Shown piece by piece: positions 45,082 to 57,280 of a DNA stretch of 64,000 bases (position 1 is its first letter; each line of letters starts with the position of its first letter). The stretch is taken from NCBI GenBank assembly GCA_930367215.1, contig OV884059.1:159400511-159464510 (forward strand), given 5' to 3'. This DNA is from Pollenia angustigena (taxonomy: Eukaryota > Arthropoda > Insecta > Diptera > Polleniidae). The translations under genes and the position numbers were made by a program. The notes beneath the pieces are model-generated. The model was given only the letters and a program-made list of their open reading frames with translations, ran no database searches and was not told the origin of the DNA.

Positions 45082-45747
45082 ACACGATCAAGATTTTCTT
45101 GATAGTCTTTTACATATACTGATTGTCAAAATATGCAAAAGTTGACAGCTGTGACGTAGGCTGCACGCAAGTTGAAAGCAATTTACTTTTTCAAGATGTC
45201 GTCGCCGAGAAAACAACTCAAAATGTTTTGCTATTTTCCACTTTTGATTTTTCTACACTGTAGGCTGTTCGAAGGGACTTTATTTTTTTCTTTACTTCTT
45301 CCACTGGCATTTTTGTTTCAGAAGCTATAGACTCGTGGGCTTTTATTTTCAAATCATTTCGCCTATATGATGAAAGATTCATAAAATTTCATGGCTTCTG
45401 TACAACTCTATGAATCGCAGAACATCATTTTGCTTATTAATTTTATAAATAAATTTTATTAATAAACATATTTCACTATTTTTGTTAGGTTTTTAGTTAA
45501 AATTTTAAAATTCCCGCAACAATTTGTAAAAAAAAGAACTTCAGCTTTTGCCGGCAAAATATTTGTGAAAAAAAAAACAAAAACAACTTCAAAAGATTTG
45601 TAATAAGATGTTTTCTTGAACGAAAATTGATACACTCACTGGCAAGAGAATTTTAGAGGCAAGTTCGTATCAATTTTTAAAAGTATGAGTGTATTGGTAA
45701 AAAAGTGTGAGTGGATTAAAACTTGATAGCCAAAACTTGATCGTGTA
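45082..45747. mobile_element. ACACGATCAAG inverted-repeat element
   Basis: ACACGATCAAGATTTTCTTG at the left and the complement of ACACGATCAAGTTTTGGCTA at the right share ACACGATCAAG and TATCAA segments. No coding frame. A target duplication was not resolved. Confidence 0.65.
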
Positions 45748-48265
45748 ACCCTCAAGTAAGGTGTAATTCAGGTGTTATTTGAAACTCTTACTTCAGATAC
45801 CCAAATAATGATCACAATTATTTCTTTTTAACTATTGTTGATAAAAAAAACGCACAGCCTTCTTAATAAAAGTCTCGGTTTTTTTTAGAAAAGACTTTAA
45901 TCAGTATATATATTTTCAAAAGTATGGTAATGAATGTCGCAAGATGGATCCTAAGAGGGGATAAAGGTGCTTATTATAGGGATTTAGAACCTGAAGTTTT
46001 TTAAAAAAGTTATTGAAACTAAAAACTTGCCTGAGGGAAGATTTGTTTTCAATATTCCAACATATAATCTATATAATATAAACTGGCAACATGTTTTAAT
46101 TTATCTTTCTGGCAACTATTATAAATGCCAAATTTCGCAATTTATATTTCATGACATGGTGTCTTCGTCTGACAATTTTTTGTTAAATAAACGTCCAACT
46201 TCATAAAAATATTAGTTTTTTTTTATATAGACTTTGACGTTTGGTATAACAAAAAACTGTCAGGTGAAGACCCCATGTAAAGATCCTATGAAATTGATAT
46301 TTATGTTGTGTTAGATTTCGTCATCCAAATAAATCAATATTTGGTTATGTTTTAAATAAACTTTTCTTTTGTTTAAAAAGAGTGGATTTATTGAAGAAAA
46401 TAATATTTATATAGTCCAAAATGTGGATTATACTAGGTTTCACTTATTATCCATAAAATGGCTTATAAAAAAAAATCGGTTATATTCCAAATTCGCTTAT
46501 AGTCCACAAAAGTTGTGCAACTGTAGTAGCGGACTAAAAGCGAAAAGTACTGTAGCTGATTTTCAAAGTAAATTTGGAAAATTTGGTGGCGTTGTTCAAG
46601 CATGAATCTATTCATGATGATGTGCCTGAGCAAAAAGTGAAAGCAGTATGACAGTTCGTTTGACAGCTAACCTTTCGTAATCTCTAAGGGGCTAAAAAAA
46701 ACACTCACAATAAAAGAATGGCAATAAGCATTTTGAACCTTCCTTTAATATATGCAACCAAATGTGGAAGTAAAACTTATTAGTTTAGGAGTTTTATTTT
46801 ATATTTAATTAATTGTCTTTAATGTTTTTTTGTTAATTTATTTAAAATTACAATAAGAATCTTTACAGTTAAAATAATATTAATTTTCTTTCAATGAGTT
46901 TTTTTTGTGTTTTTGCTTCTTTGTATATGTCTTTTTAATAAAAAAAAACTTCAGTTTTATATCAGGTGTAATTTCATTCAAATCGGGTGATTCTGGTTCA
47001 TCTCAAGTGCAATTTTGAATTTTGCTGGTGGTAACACTGCATATATATCTTGTTTTTGCAATTTAATAGCTTGTTGTCGGCAAACTAAACACCAACGCTT
47101 TTTATATTAAATTAATATTTTAAATTTTTTATAAAAGGAATTAATAGTTTCACTTTAATATTTATATTTGTTTTATTAATAAAATATTTTTCAGAATTTG
47201 AATCAAATCCAAATCTTTTTACAGTTTGATTCAATCACGTCATGTTAACATTTTGTTTGCTGATCATCATCATTTCTTGGCTTATTTTATTCAGAAATCC
47301 AGGTTTCCGATAATTGAAAAAAATGTGTGATTGTTTATTTTATTCGTCTAAAGGATTTGAATCATTAAATAAAAATAAAAACTATTTTTTTTTATTTTAT
47401 TTTTAACAATTTATTTTTTCCGATATTTCGGTTGACTTCGTCAAGCATTTTCAAGGAATATAATTCGTTAATCTATTTTACAGCGTCTTTTTTCACAATC
47501 CTATAACGTCAAACAAACTTTGAAAAAAAATATAAAATTGTTGTCCTTATAAGTTTTTTTTATGAATTTTTGAAATCAAAAAATAGTACATACATACAAA
47601 TTTGTAAAAAAATTATCGCCATTAATTCAGAAATAATTTTGAAAAAAAGAAAAATATTATTTGGTTGACTCAAAGGAAATTTTACTCCTAATCACTTGCA
47701 AATGATTAAAATCGCACAATTCGTTCTCAAGTTATAATAAAATGTACATATGTAGCCTTATTTTGGGCGAAAACTATACATGATAGAAAAAACTGAAAAC
47801 GGATTTGAATTTAGCGATGTAAATCTTTATATTTCATATATTTTTTTTATCAAAAACGATTTTTTTGCCAACCAGTGTATTTAATAAAATTTGGTCCTTA
47901 AACATTTCATTAAGTTTTTTATTTAAAATTTATTTAGCGTTTTTTGATAGGGGCACGGCACGGCGCACGGTGATTTGTCCCATAGACAAAAATCAAAAAA
48001 AAATTTTAGTCTCATAATGTGATAAAATATATCGTGACCTAACCGCGAAAATAACGTAAGCGCCAAAAATCAAATTTTACAGGAGAGGGTTTATTTTTAT
48101 TTTATTTCATTTAAATTTTTTATGAAATTTGTCGCATACGATAAAATTGTTCTTTCTTGAAAATACGGATTTACATGATTTTTAGATCAATTATATAGCC
48201 AATATTAAAAATTATATTTTTGGCATATATGGGAAGTAGGCGAGTCCTTGGTCCGATTATATATT
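45748..48265. other. AT-rich intergenic DNA between mus101 and delta-COP
   Basis: No supported gene. At 47400-47470 there is a run containing CCGATATTTCGG next to a TTGAC-TTC-GTCAA hairpin (see findings). Other stretches look like decayed repeats without identifiable ends. Confidence 0.35.
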
Positions 48266-48574
48266 GGCCAAGGCGAATTTATTACAGGTGGTCTTAAGTG
48301 CTGGTTCACACAGGTCAAGTTTGACTCGGCAAGTCTTGACCTTTTAGGAGAGAAGGGAAAAGAGAATGCCATTTCTCCTCCCCTCTCTCCTAAAAACTCA
48401 AGACTTGACGAGTCAAACTTGACGTGTGTGAACCGGCACTAAAAGCCCTGCTGATATTAGCTAAAATCACTGTTGTTTGTAGGCCAACAAACTTCGTCTG
48501 TCTGTCTTCTGTCTGTCACATTGTAAAACGTCCCCCACCGAGTTTACCAGGGAAGAATTCGCCTTGATATTGGC
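48266..48574. mobile_element. GGCGAATT-family MITE, copy 3, with nested MITE
   Basis: GGCCAAGGCGAATTTATTAC at the left end and the complement of GCCAATATCAAGGCGAATTC at the right. It ends 291 bp before the delta-COP start codon, so it lies within likely promoter or 5' UTR space. Confidence 0.75.
48298..48439. mobile_element. Foldback MITE GTGCyGGTTCACAC, TSD TAA
   Basis: GTGCTGGTTCACAC and the complement of GTGCCGGTTCACAC, with TAA at 48295-48297 and 48440-48442. The arms continue as GTCAAGTTTGACTCG...CAAGTCTTGA and TTTTAGGAGAG and pair for about 55 bp each. A truncated relative lies at 60534-60618. Confidence 0.85.
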
Positions 48575-48864
48575 ATAAAAAAATTTAAAAGTCTACGGCG
48601 ACTTCTTCTATTTTTGTCCCATCGTTATATAAGGACAAAGCACTGTGCGGCGCTTTTTGATTAAAAATAATTCACAACCCTGGTCGCATTTAACAAATTT
48701 ATACAACTGATAATTTTGACATGTTTTCATTTCAACAAAATTTTTGAGCGAACACGTCAGCTATACTGCACAAAAGTTTTTTTTCCCTAAAATAAAAAAA
48801 AAAAACAAGAATTGTAACTTTTTACAGATTTTGCTGTTACTGAAGTTTTAACAATATCATTAAA

Positions 48865-51800
48865 ATGGTAAGCATAAAAAGGCATAAAAGTTGTGGATAA
48901 GATGCAAAACAATTAAATTTTGTTTCGTTATTGGTGACAGGTTCTAATAGCGGCTGCGGTGTGTACTAAAAATGGAAAAGGTTTGTTCTGTGCAATGTAA
49001 TGGAATAAAATCCTCGTTATTATTTTTTTTTTTTAGTAATTATTTCACGTCAATTTGTGGAAATGACTAAAGCCCGCATTGAGGGTTTATTGGCTGCATT
49101 TCCCAAATTAATGACTGCCGGAAAGCAGCACACTTACGTGGAAACAGATTCAGTTCGTTATGTTTACCAGCCAATGGAAAAGTTGTATATGCTCTTGATT
49201 ACCACCAAGGCGAGTAACATTTTGGAAGATTTAGAAACATTGCGTTTATTTTCCAAGGTTATCCCAGAGTACTGTCACACTTTGGAAGAGAAGGAAATTT
49301 TGGAAAACGCTTTCAATTTAATATTTGCTTTTGACGAAATTGTAGCCTTGGGCTATAGGGAAAGTGTTAATTTGGCACAAATTAAAACTTACGTTGAAAT
49401 GGACTCAAATGATGAGAAAATATATCAAGCTGTACGCCAAAGCCAAGAGCGAGAAGCCAAACAAAGAATGCGTGAAAAGGCCAAAGAACTACAAAGACAG
49501 CGTATGGAATCAGCCAAGCGTGGTGGTCCAGTTGGGGGTATGGGTGGACGCTCCAGTGGTGGTTTTAGTGCCGATGGCTTTGGTTCAAACAGTAGCAGCA
49601 ATATGGGTGGTATCAGTAGCTTTAACAGCACACCTTCTATTGAAATGGACAACAAACCATTGGCTCCTAAAGCACAGTAAGTTTATGATGTAAATATAAA
49701 AAAAAACTTAAATATTGTTTTTTATTTAAAGAAAACCAGTATCACGCAATGCTCTCAAATTAGGCGGCAAAACAAAGGATGTGGATAGTTTTGTGGATCA
49801 GCTTAAATCCGAGGGTGAAAAAATTGCCAACTTAACACCAGCTTCAAGTGGCGTTAGTGCTGCTGTTTCTTCGGCTAAAGCAAAAATTGTTTCGGATATT
49901 CATACAGAAAGTATTCATTTGAAAATGGAAGACAAACTTGTTGTACGCATTGGTCGAGATGGCGGTTTACAGCAATTTGAACTTTCTGGTTTGTTGACAT
50001 TGCGCATTACCGATGAAAATTTAGGTCGTATTAAAGTTATATTAGAAAATAATGATACACATGGCATACAATTGCAAACACATCCTAATGTTGATAAGGA
50101 ATTATTCAAAACTCGCTCCATAATTGGCTTAAAGAATCCTGCTAAACCTTTTCCCATGAATACGGACGTTGGCGTTTTGAAATGGCGTTATGTGACACAA
50201 GATGATGCAGCCATACCATTGACAAGTAAGTTGAAAGTAATCTGGAAGTTTTGATTGTGTTGCGATTATTTATTTTTTAAATTCATTTTAGTAAATTGTT
50301 GGCCATCTGAAAATGGAGAAGGTGGCTGTGATGTAAATATTGAATTTGAGTTGGAAGCTCAACACTTGGAATTACAAGATGTTGCTATTATTATACCTTT
50401 GCCGTAAGTTTAATATATTTTAGGATTAGTTTATTGAAAATGCAAAAAAAAAAAAAATTAATGAAGTTCTTTAAATTAGAAAACTTGCATATAAAGGGTG
50501 GCCCGAAATAAACGCAAGACATGAATTTGTCTCCATTTGTGCATTAAAGTGTTGGCAACCCTAAAAAAAATTCGACAGCTGCCAGTTTAGAGTTAGTAAA
50601 AAAGCAGCATTGCAAACGTATCTTCGTTCTTAAACAATATTTCAAAATAATGAAAGCATGGCGGCTGCAGCATATTTTTGGAATAGTGTTTTAACTTCGA
50701 GGACTGAGGAGGTCCATAACAAAACGCAATAGTTACATTTTTTCAAATTTTTTGATTGAAACCTATTCTACTATGAAACCTATATTACCTTTATTATAAA
50801 GCATTCCAAAACTCAATAACTACACTGCAATTCATATCAAATATAATGGTTCAGAGCAAAATGCAATAATTACACGTCTTTGCAATCGCTACAAGAAATT
50901 TAAAAGAAGTCAACTTTATAAATAAATTATGCTCTGGTGGTAAATCTTAAAGGGAAACCACGATGGTTAGTGCAAAGTGTGCAAATGCGTGCAAAAATAC
51001 ACACATTTGCACAGCACAACAACAATATGCACGTTTTTGCAATTTGCTCTATTTACTTCGTTTGCACTAAAAAAACCATGAGCAAAATTATTAGTGCATA
51101 TTTGCTTATTGTAAACAAATGTAAACCATAATATTTGACATATTAAGCGCCATATTGTTTTTAACATTTTCGTGGGTTCTAAAGGAAAATAGAGAATTAA
51201 ATTTAAATAATTTAAAAAGATTAAATTATTTTAATTTGCTTGTGTATAATTGTAAAGAAATGCAGGGGTCTAATCACCGCATACGATATCGAGCAAAATT
51301 GAACGAAATTATTTATTTTGGTATCTTGAAACTTGATATCTAATGAAATGTATTGAATTTGAAATAATAGCATTCGATATCGAGTAATTCGACGTTACGT
51401 TTATGAAGTTTTCATTCGATACGTCAATGTCTATCGTATGAAAAAAAAAAATTCGATAGTTTAATCGATACGATAGTATCGAATGCGTTGATTAGACCCC
51501 AGATTGTTTACAATGCTGCCAGAAGTTTTTTGTGTTGCTAAAATACATTTTTAGAAAAAAAGCACATTTGCATTTACAAAATGCAAATGTGTGTTTGGAC
51601 CAGTCCAAACACGCGTGTAAAGAGTAGTCCACAAGGGACCAGGACTAGTCCAAAAGTAACCCAAACGTATGGAAAAAACCTGGTCTATTTAACATTACGA
51701 TGTCCTAGGAGAGGACCATATAACCCACCTTTTATCAAAATGGATCAGGTGGTCCAATATTATTTGCAGGGTTGTTACTTGTTAATGGGACTGGGCATGC

Positions 51801-52772
51801 TCAAATCACAAGTAATTGTTGGACTAGTCCTAGTCCATTGTGGGCTACTCTTTACACCCGTGTTTGGACTGGTCCTATTATTTGCAGGGAATAAGTTATC
51901 GAAAGTGCAATTGCATCATCCGCTTCACAACTCCTGTTGTCTTTTTAAAGTTTAAGGTTTTTTTGATTTGTTCGTCGTGTGTGGAGAAATGGTACGCTAA
52001 CAAATTACATGCACAAATGACTAGTGTGTGGTCAGCTTAGTTGAAAAATTCAGGAAGACTGGATCTGCTTCGACATTGACATTTGAACGGCTTGTTTTTG
52101 GACGACCAATGTGTTTGGCGGCTCTAATAACGGATCCAGTTTAAACTGCAACTTTTATTATAAAACTTGTTGTAATAAAAGATTCACTTTCACATTTTTC
52201 CTTTTTTGCAATAAACAAAATCTTAACTGAATACCCTTAATACATAAATAAACTATTTATATATGTATGTAAATATTGGAAATTTCAGAAATATAAAAAA
52301 AAACTGATAAATATTTTTATTTTTAATATTAAAACGTACTTAAAAATTTGAATAAAACCCTAATTTTCTATCTATTTTTTTTATAAGTTTTAACATTCTC
52401 TTAAACTTTTCAGCATGAATATTCAACCATCTGTAGCCGAATACGATGGCACTTATAATTATGATTCACGCAAACACGTATTAACATGGAATATCCCTGT
52501 AATTGATGCTGCCAACAAATCTGGTTCTATGGAATTCAGTTGTAATTCATCAATACCTGGAGATTTCTTCCCAGTACAAGTAAGATATTGAATAAAATTA
52601 TTTTATTGAATGATTTTCTATTAATATAAAATATATTCCAAAGGTGTCATTTGTATCCAAAACACCATATGCTGCATTAAAAACCAAGGATGTTGTTTTA
52701 GTTGATAATGATAGTGATGTCAAATTTTCAACAGAAAACATTTTGTTTGTTGAAAAATATGAAATTGTTTAA
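48865..52772 (+). CDS. deltaCOP: Coatomer subunit delta (delta-COP, archain)
   Basis: Seven coding exons: 48865-48867 (the ATG alone), 48941-48980, 49037-49676, 49732-50225, 50292-50403, 52414-52579 and 52644-52772. GT-AG ends and continuous phase give 527 aa, the family length. The N-terminus [13 protein letters not shown]...[22 protein letters not shown] is the longin domain (about 1-140). [20 protein letters not shown] is the charged helical linker. A Gly/Ser-rich stretch follows, then a mu-homology domain from about residue 290 ([25 protein letters not shown]) to the end. Delta-COP is a COPI coat subunit acting in Golgi-to-ER retrieval. Intron 5 (2.0 kb) carries two MITEs; the other introns are short. 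Confidence 0.96.
50404..51265. other. delta-COP intron 5, left part
   Basis: No gene. GCAAATGTGTG/TTTGCAC-type short repeats appear at 50965-51070 (GTGCAAAnnTGTGCAAAT), which may be another decayed inverted-repeat element, but I could not fix its ends. Confidence 0.3.
51266..51499. mobile_element. Harbinger-like MITE in delta-COP intron 5, TSD CAG
   Basis: GGGTCTAATCACCGCATACG and the complement of GGGTCTAATCAACGCATTCG are flanked by CAG (51263-51265, 51500-51502). The interior is rich in ATCGAGTAATTCGA and GATACGATAG motifs. It has the same CWG target as the elements at 24073 and 25841. Confidence 0.87.
51582..51886. mobile_element. Long-TIR MITE in delta-COP intron 5
   Basis: TTTGGACCAGTCCAAACACG at the left and a near-identical inverted copy at the right. 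The arms then share GTGTAAAGAGTAG, CCACAA and GGACTAGTCCAA, giving about 70 bp of inverted repeat. The outermost TGCAAAT is also inverted. GGACTAGTCC and GGACCAGTCC are themselves palindromic. Confidence 0.8.
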
Positions 52773-52968
52773 TTATAAATCGTCATATTTTATTAGAACT
52801 GTAATTCTTTTCATCAATATTATTTGATAAAACCAAAAGCAAAGAAAATTATTATTCCACACTATTATCACTATGTACAACATTAGTTATTCCCTTTTCC
52901 TCCTAAATACGTTTACATGCAATGTTTGTGCATATATGTACATATGTATGTTTTTTTTTTAATTAAAA

Positions 52969-53012
<44 letters not shown>

Positions 53013-53242
53013 AAAACATTGTATGTATACAATATCAATTGTTTGAGACTTTATGTTCAACATTTATATTTTTAGTTTTTTAATAGAATCGTAAGTTTAT
53101 TAGTATTAAAATAAAAAATAATAAAAAGAAAAAAATTTTCTTATGATTGCAATGTGTTAATTTACAAATGAAAATAAGAATTTGTGTTTATTTTTACCTA
53201 AAGCACTTTAAAAATATTAAAAATTAAAAAAAATCGATATTA
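52773..53242. other. delta-COP 3' flank with AT microsatellite
   Basis: The 3' UTR follows the stop; an AATAAA occurs at about 53109-53114. A (TA)n run of about 38 bp is at 52972-53009. Nothing else is recognised. Confidence 0.5.
52972..53009. repeat. (TA)n microsatellite
   Basis: A perfect alternating AT run of about 19 units in the presumed 3' UTR of delta-COP. Confidence 0.95.
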
Positions 53243-53367
53243 TCAGCCCAATTATGAATAAAAATTCCCCGGGAGTTTTTTCCCGTTTTTACAAATGAAT
53301 CCACCCACATATGAAAAATGGGAGAAGGAAGAAAACTCCCGGGGAATTTTTATTCATAATTGGGCTG
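53243..53367. mobile_element. Foldback MITE TCAGCCCAATTATG
   Basis: TCAGCCCAATTATGAATAAA and its exact complement at the right. The arms continue through AATTCCCCGGGAGTTTT for 37 bp, with an inner loop of about 50 bp. No target duplication was resolved. Confidence 0.8.
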
Positions 53368-55201
53368 AATTTCAAAATAAAAAAAAACACGCATCGCACT
53401 TGATCGTTAAGAGGATACTAATTTTTTTTTTTAACTTTTGGGAAAAAATCGACACGTAATATTCATATCTTCCTGCTGTGAAAATATACTGCTATTTTGT
53501 TCTTTTTGGCAATAAAACGGTTGTTTAAAAACTATTTTTCATATGCCTTTAATAATAAATTAAAAATTGTTTTGATTCTACTAAAAAATTTTTAAATTTT
53601 GAGTTAATACCTTCTTTATGATAAAGTGCGATCTATGAATTTTATAATTAAAATTAAATAACAACTAAGAAATTATAAAGTAGTAAAAACAATATTATAA
53701 CAATACGTGTACTATACATATTTTAAGAAAGCGTAAAATGTTTTTGCAAGTAATAATGAAATAAATAAATAATTGAAATATTTTCGTGGTTGTCATTCCG
53801 ATCGAAATAGAATTTTTCTGTAAGTTGTTGTTGTGACAGCATAAACAATTAAGTATGTATATGCATATATACTGCGCAAAAATTCAAAATAGAGTTATTA
53901 ATTGATTGTGGTTGGTTATATGAAACAACATGCTGATGCAAGTTTTTGGGACCCATGGGTTGGATAAAATAGTTTTTGTGTTATTTTTTAAGCGCTGCAG
54001 CTCTTTAAATTTTCTAAAAGCCAAAAGACGGTAATTTTTGTCCATCTGTGTACATACATATGTACATAGTAATTTTTGTATTGTAGATTTTAAACCCAAA
54101 AGAAAAAAGATTTTAACCATTTGATGCACATTTGGTGTACGAAAGTTTAAAAATAATTTCAAAAAAACATTTTTTCGTTTTAAAAATGTGTGGTTCAAAT
54201 GGGTCAAATGTTCGATAGGGGTTAAATTTTCTTCATTATTAGCCTAATTTTGTTCAACACCATTAAAATTTACAGCTTTTTAGAAATTTGTCTTCGTACG
54301 CTATCTCTCTTTTAGAAACTGCAAATATATCAAAGTTTGACCTTCATGACTTTAGGTTTAATGTTTTCCAATTTAGTATATCAAAAATAATGATTAAGAC
54401 TATTGTGTTCTAAATAGGTTTTACTTTAATACATAACAGTAAAAAAATGGGGCTAATTCGAAAAAATATGACCAAAAAATTAATGTTTCCCGAAATTCGC
54501 AAAATTTAAGTCGCAGGTACGGAAAAACTTTGGGAGATAAAGCCATAAATTTTTCTAATATTTATCCCCTATTATATAATCAATGAGATGAACAAAAAAT
54601 TCGGAAATTTGTTAAAACATTTTTTTTTAATTTGAAAATCAAAATTTGAAACTGCCGTTAAAAAAACATTTTTTTTGTGGTCTTACCTTTTAATAGGTTA
54701 ACGGTATACTTCGAAGACAGAAACTCATATACAAGTAAATACGGGTGTATTTTAAGTAAAAATTAGCGATTTTTTTAATATTTTTCAAAATATGCTAATT
54801 TTATTCCTACATTCTTTGTTCAAGTGGGCTGAGACACGTTAATGGCCTGGGGAAATTTTAATAACTTTGATATTTTTTGTCTTTTATATATATCATTAAA
54901 AAGGTAATTTCGCACATTCGATTCTTTTACATGTTATTATTTAATGGCAAAATTTTAACAAAATCTGAAAAATATTAATTTTTACAACTTAAGGGCGTAT
55001 GAGCAACGCCTTCCCGATATGCGATCAGGCTAATTTTAGCGAAACATAGATTTGTTTGGTGGGAAGAACATTTCTAGGGGGAGTTAGGCAGTACGGTGAT
55101 GGCAGTACGACAACAAATACAACACCAAAATATAACTGTATTTTCCTTGACTCGTAATATGACTTTTTTCGTTATATTATTTAAATCGGGTAATCTTATA
55201 C
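53368..55201. other. AT-rich intergenic DNA
   Basis: No gene or repeat ends recognised in this 1.8-kb stretch between delta-COP and the next MITE. The open frame at 53884-54207 has no known features. Confidence 0.3.
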
Positions 55202-55671
55202 CATGTTCACACGGACAGCAATATTCGTGTTTCGCTCTCTTATTCCTGTTTCGCGCCCCAAACATGATTGAAACGACTTGTTTCCCCATACAAAATTTTG
55301 TGAGCGAAACAGGTCGTTTCATTTTGAAACAGGCTGCGAAACAGGAAAAATGTACTATCATCTCCAATTTTGATAACATTTATCGTTAGTTTATCTGAAC
55401 TAGCTCTCAAAAAAAAACAAAACAATGAAAAAAACAAAATAAAAATTCATGTCTAATAAAATAAAGTGATAATTATAACATAATAATATCAATAAAAGTG
55501 TTAAATAATACATGTTTAAGTTTTATATACTTTTTTTATCTATTTAAAAAAAATCACACTAACAACACAAAAAAAATGTCAAAATGAAACAGGAATGAAT
55601 CGTATGAACAGCATGTTTGGCAAACTAGTTTCAACGAGCGAAACGAGTGGTTTATAACGTCGTATGAACAT
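55202..55671. mobile_element. Inverted-repeat element with CGAAACAGG motifs
   Basis: The ends share ATGTTCAyACG and an inner TCGTTTCGCTC/TCGTGTTTCGCTC. CGAAACAGG, GAAACGAC and their complements recur about eight times inside. It lies 195 bp upstream of the LAMTOR5 start codon. The target duplication is not clear. Confidence 0.6.
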
Positions 55672-55865
55672 AGCATTATTCACCCCTAGTTTAATTTTCT
55701 GCTGGTAACACTGAATGAAATGCTATAATACAAATTTATCGCTCAACTCTCAACTCTAATTAATTGACAATCAGCTGTTTAATATTTGTTATCAATTATT
55801 AATTTACCTTTAAGAAAATTTTAATTTTTTACAAGAAACTTGCGAATTTTATACAAATTTAAATT

Positions 55866-56322
55866 ATGGAACAGCAATTAGAAAAAGTTTTAAGCGATAT
55901 GTAAGTAATAGTTAACAATTTTATAAGAACAATTGCTTATTATCTTTAACATTTTTGCAGAAATTCACAGCCAGAAACTGTAGGCTGCTTAATAACTAAT
56001 CGTCAGGGTCTTTGTCTGGGAGGTAAGATTTGTTTTTTTTTTAATGATTATCAATTAATTAATAATACATTAAATTTTGTTTAGCTAAGGGAAAAATAAA
56101 TCCTAAAATGTCTGGCATTGGCATGGCATTGTCAGAACAGGCTTGCAAATTGGAGCCAAACTTAAATCCGCCCACAATAGTTTTATACAGCGGCAATAAG
56201 TAAACCTTCAGTTATTTTTTAACAAACAAAATTAATTTACTTGAATTTCTTTTAATAGACGATGTATTATACAAAAAGATGGTGAAATTACAGGAATCAT
56301 CTATAAACAAAGTACTAATTAG
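55866..56322 (+). CDS. Lamtor5: Ragulator complex subunit LAMTOR5 (HBXIP family)
   Basis: Four exons: 55866-55900, 55961-56022, 56085-56199 and 56259-56322. All have GT-AG junctions and consistent phase, giving 91 aa. The protein begins MEQQLEKVL and contains GCLITNRQGLCLGAKG, MSGIGMALSEQACKLEPN, PTIVLYSGNKRCIIQKDG and GITIYKQ-like GIIYKQ near the end. This is the single roadblock-like fold of LAMTOR5, whose usual length is about 91-96 aa. Within Ragulator at the lysosomal surface it helps recruit Rag GTPases and mTORC1. The start is the first ATG with the family N-terminus. No breaks. Confidence 0.93.
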
Positions 56323-56754
56323 TTGTAATTGAAATATCTTTTTATTTTGTGGTTTGAGAACATCATAACATTGTAGTTATGCTTTGTACGTGGCAATATG
56401 GAAAACAAACAAGTGCTGTATAAGCCGCATTCTTACTCATGCTTCCATTTGTGATTAAATGTTAATTAAGAATAACTTTATTTTTTCTATGTAATCTTTA
56501 TAAGATAATACTGTTTTCTTTCCTAAACACACGTAATCGTTTTTTTTTGCTTAACTTTAAAAAAATATATAATGTAAGACACCAAAGAAATTGTACAAAT
56601 TAATTGTGTATTGAAAAAGGGCAAAAGTAACAGGATATTTTAATATAATGTTTGCAACGTATAGAAATGGTATTTAACGTATACAGGTGTAGGACGGAAA
56701 TCGATTTCAAATCTTATTTCCTGTCTATTTGTTTTTAATTATATCGCACACTAA
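56323..56754. other. LAMTOR5 3' flank
   Basis: AT-rich; a possible ATTAAA poly(A) signal at about 56453. Nothing else recognised. Confidence 0.35.
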
Positions 56755-57013
56755 CAGGCATGTTCTGTAAATCACAAGATTTCAAATCACTTGTGATTGT
56801 GAAATCGTGATTGTGATTAATGAGTGTTTTGAAAACCACAAAAGTTTCAACTTAGTTAAAAATGGTGGAAACAAATAAGCAAGTAATTTTAAATCGGCGG
56901 CCACTTAGCTGACTGGTTTAAAATCACAAATTAAGAAAAAAGCTTTTTTTCCAGAACAACTTTTTTGTGATTTCAAATCACTTTCACAAAAAGTGATTTT
57001 CAGAACATGCCTG
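56755..57013. mobile_element. MITE CAGGCATGTTCTG, TSD TAA
   Basis: CAGGCATGTTCTGTAAATCA and the complement of CAGGCATGTTCTGAAAATCA lie between TAA at 56752-56754 and 57014-57016. The inner arms repeat variants of AATCACAnGTGATT, making it strongly foldable. Confidence 0.87.
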
Positions 57014-57138
57014 TAAATCATAACTCAAAATTTATCAAAAATTTTTTTTTTATAAACCAGTTCACAAATCATATCTATAGCGTCCACTACTAAAATTTCG
57101 TTTGCGTCACTGTCTTCTTTAACATTTGTGGGACTCAA

Positions 57139-57280
57139 TCACCCTTATTGTGTTTGGCGTATTTAAAATACGCCTACGACTGTTTGGTAATAGATTAAAG
57201 AGAACGTGAACTTTTTTCCTTTAATCTATTACCAAACAGTCGTAGGTGTATTTAAAATACGCCAAACACAATAAGGGTGA
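57139..57280. mobile_element. 142-bp foldback element
   Basis: The left arm 57139-57200 starts TCACCCTTATTGTGTTTGGC and pairs with the right arm 57219-57280 with one substitution; the loop is about 18 bp. Each arm holds the inner palindrome GGCGTATTTAAAATACGCC. A clear target duplication is not seen. Confidence 0.82.

Noticed and set aside
49364..49693. Second frame open across delta-COP exon 3
   Set aside because: It is an overlapping shadow of the intact delta-COP frame and of low-complexity composition.
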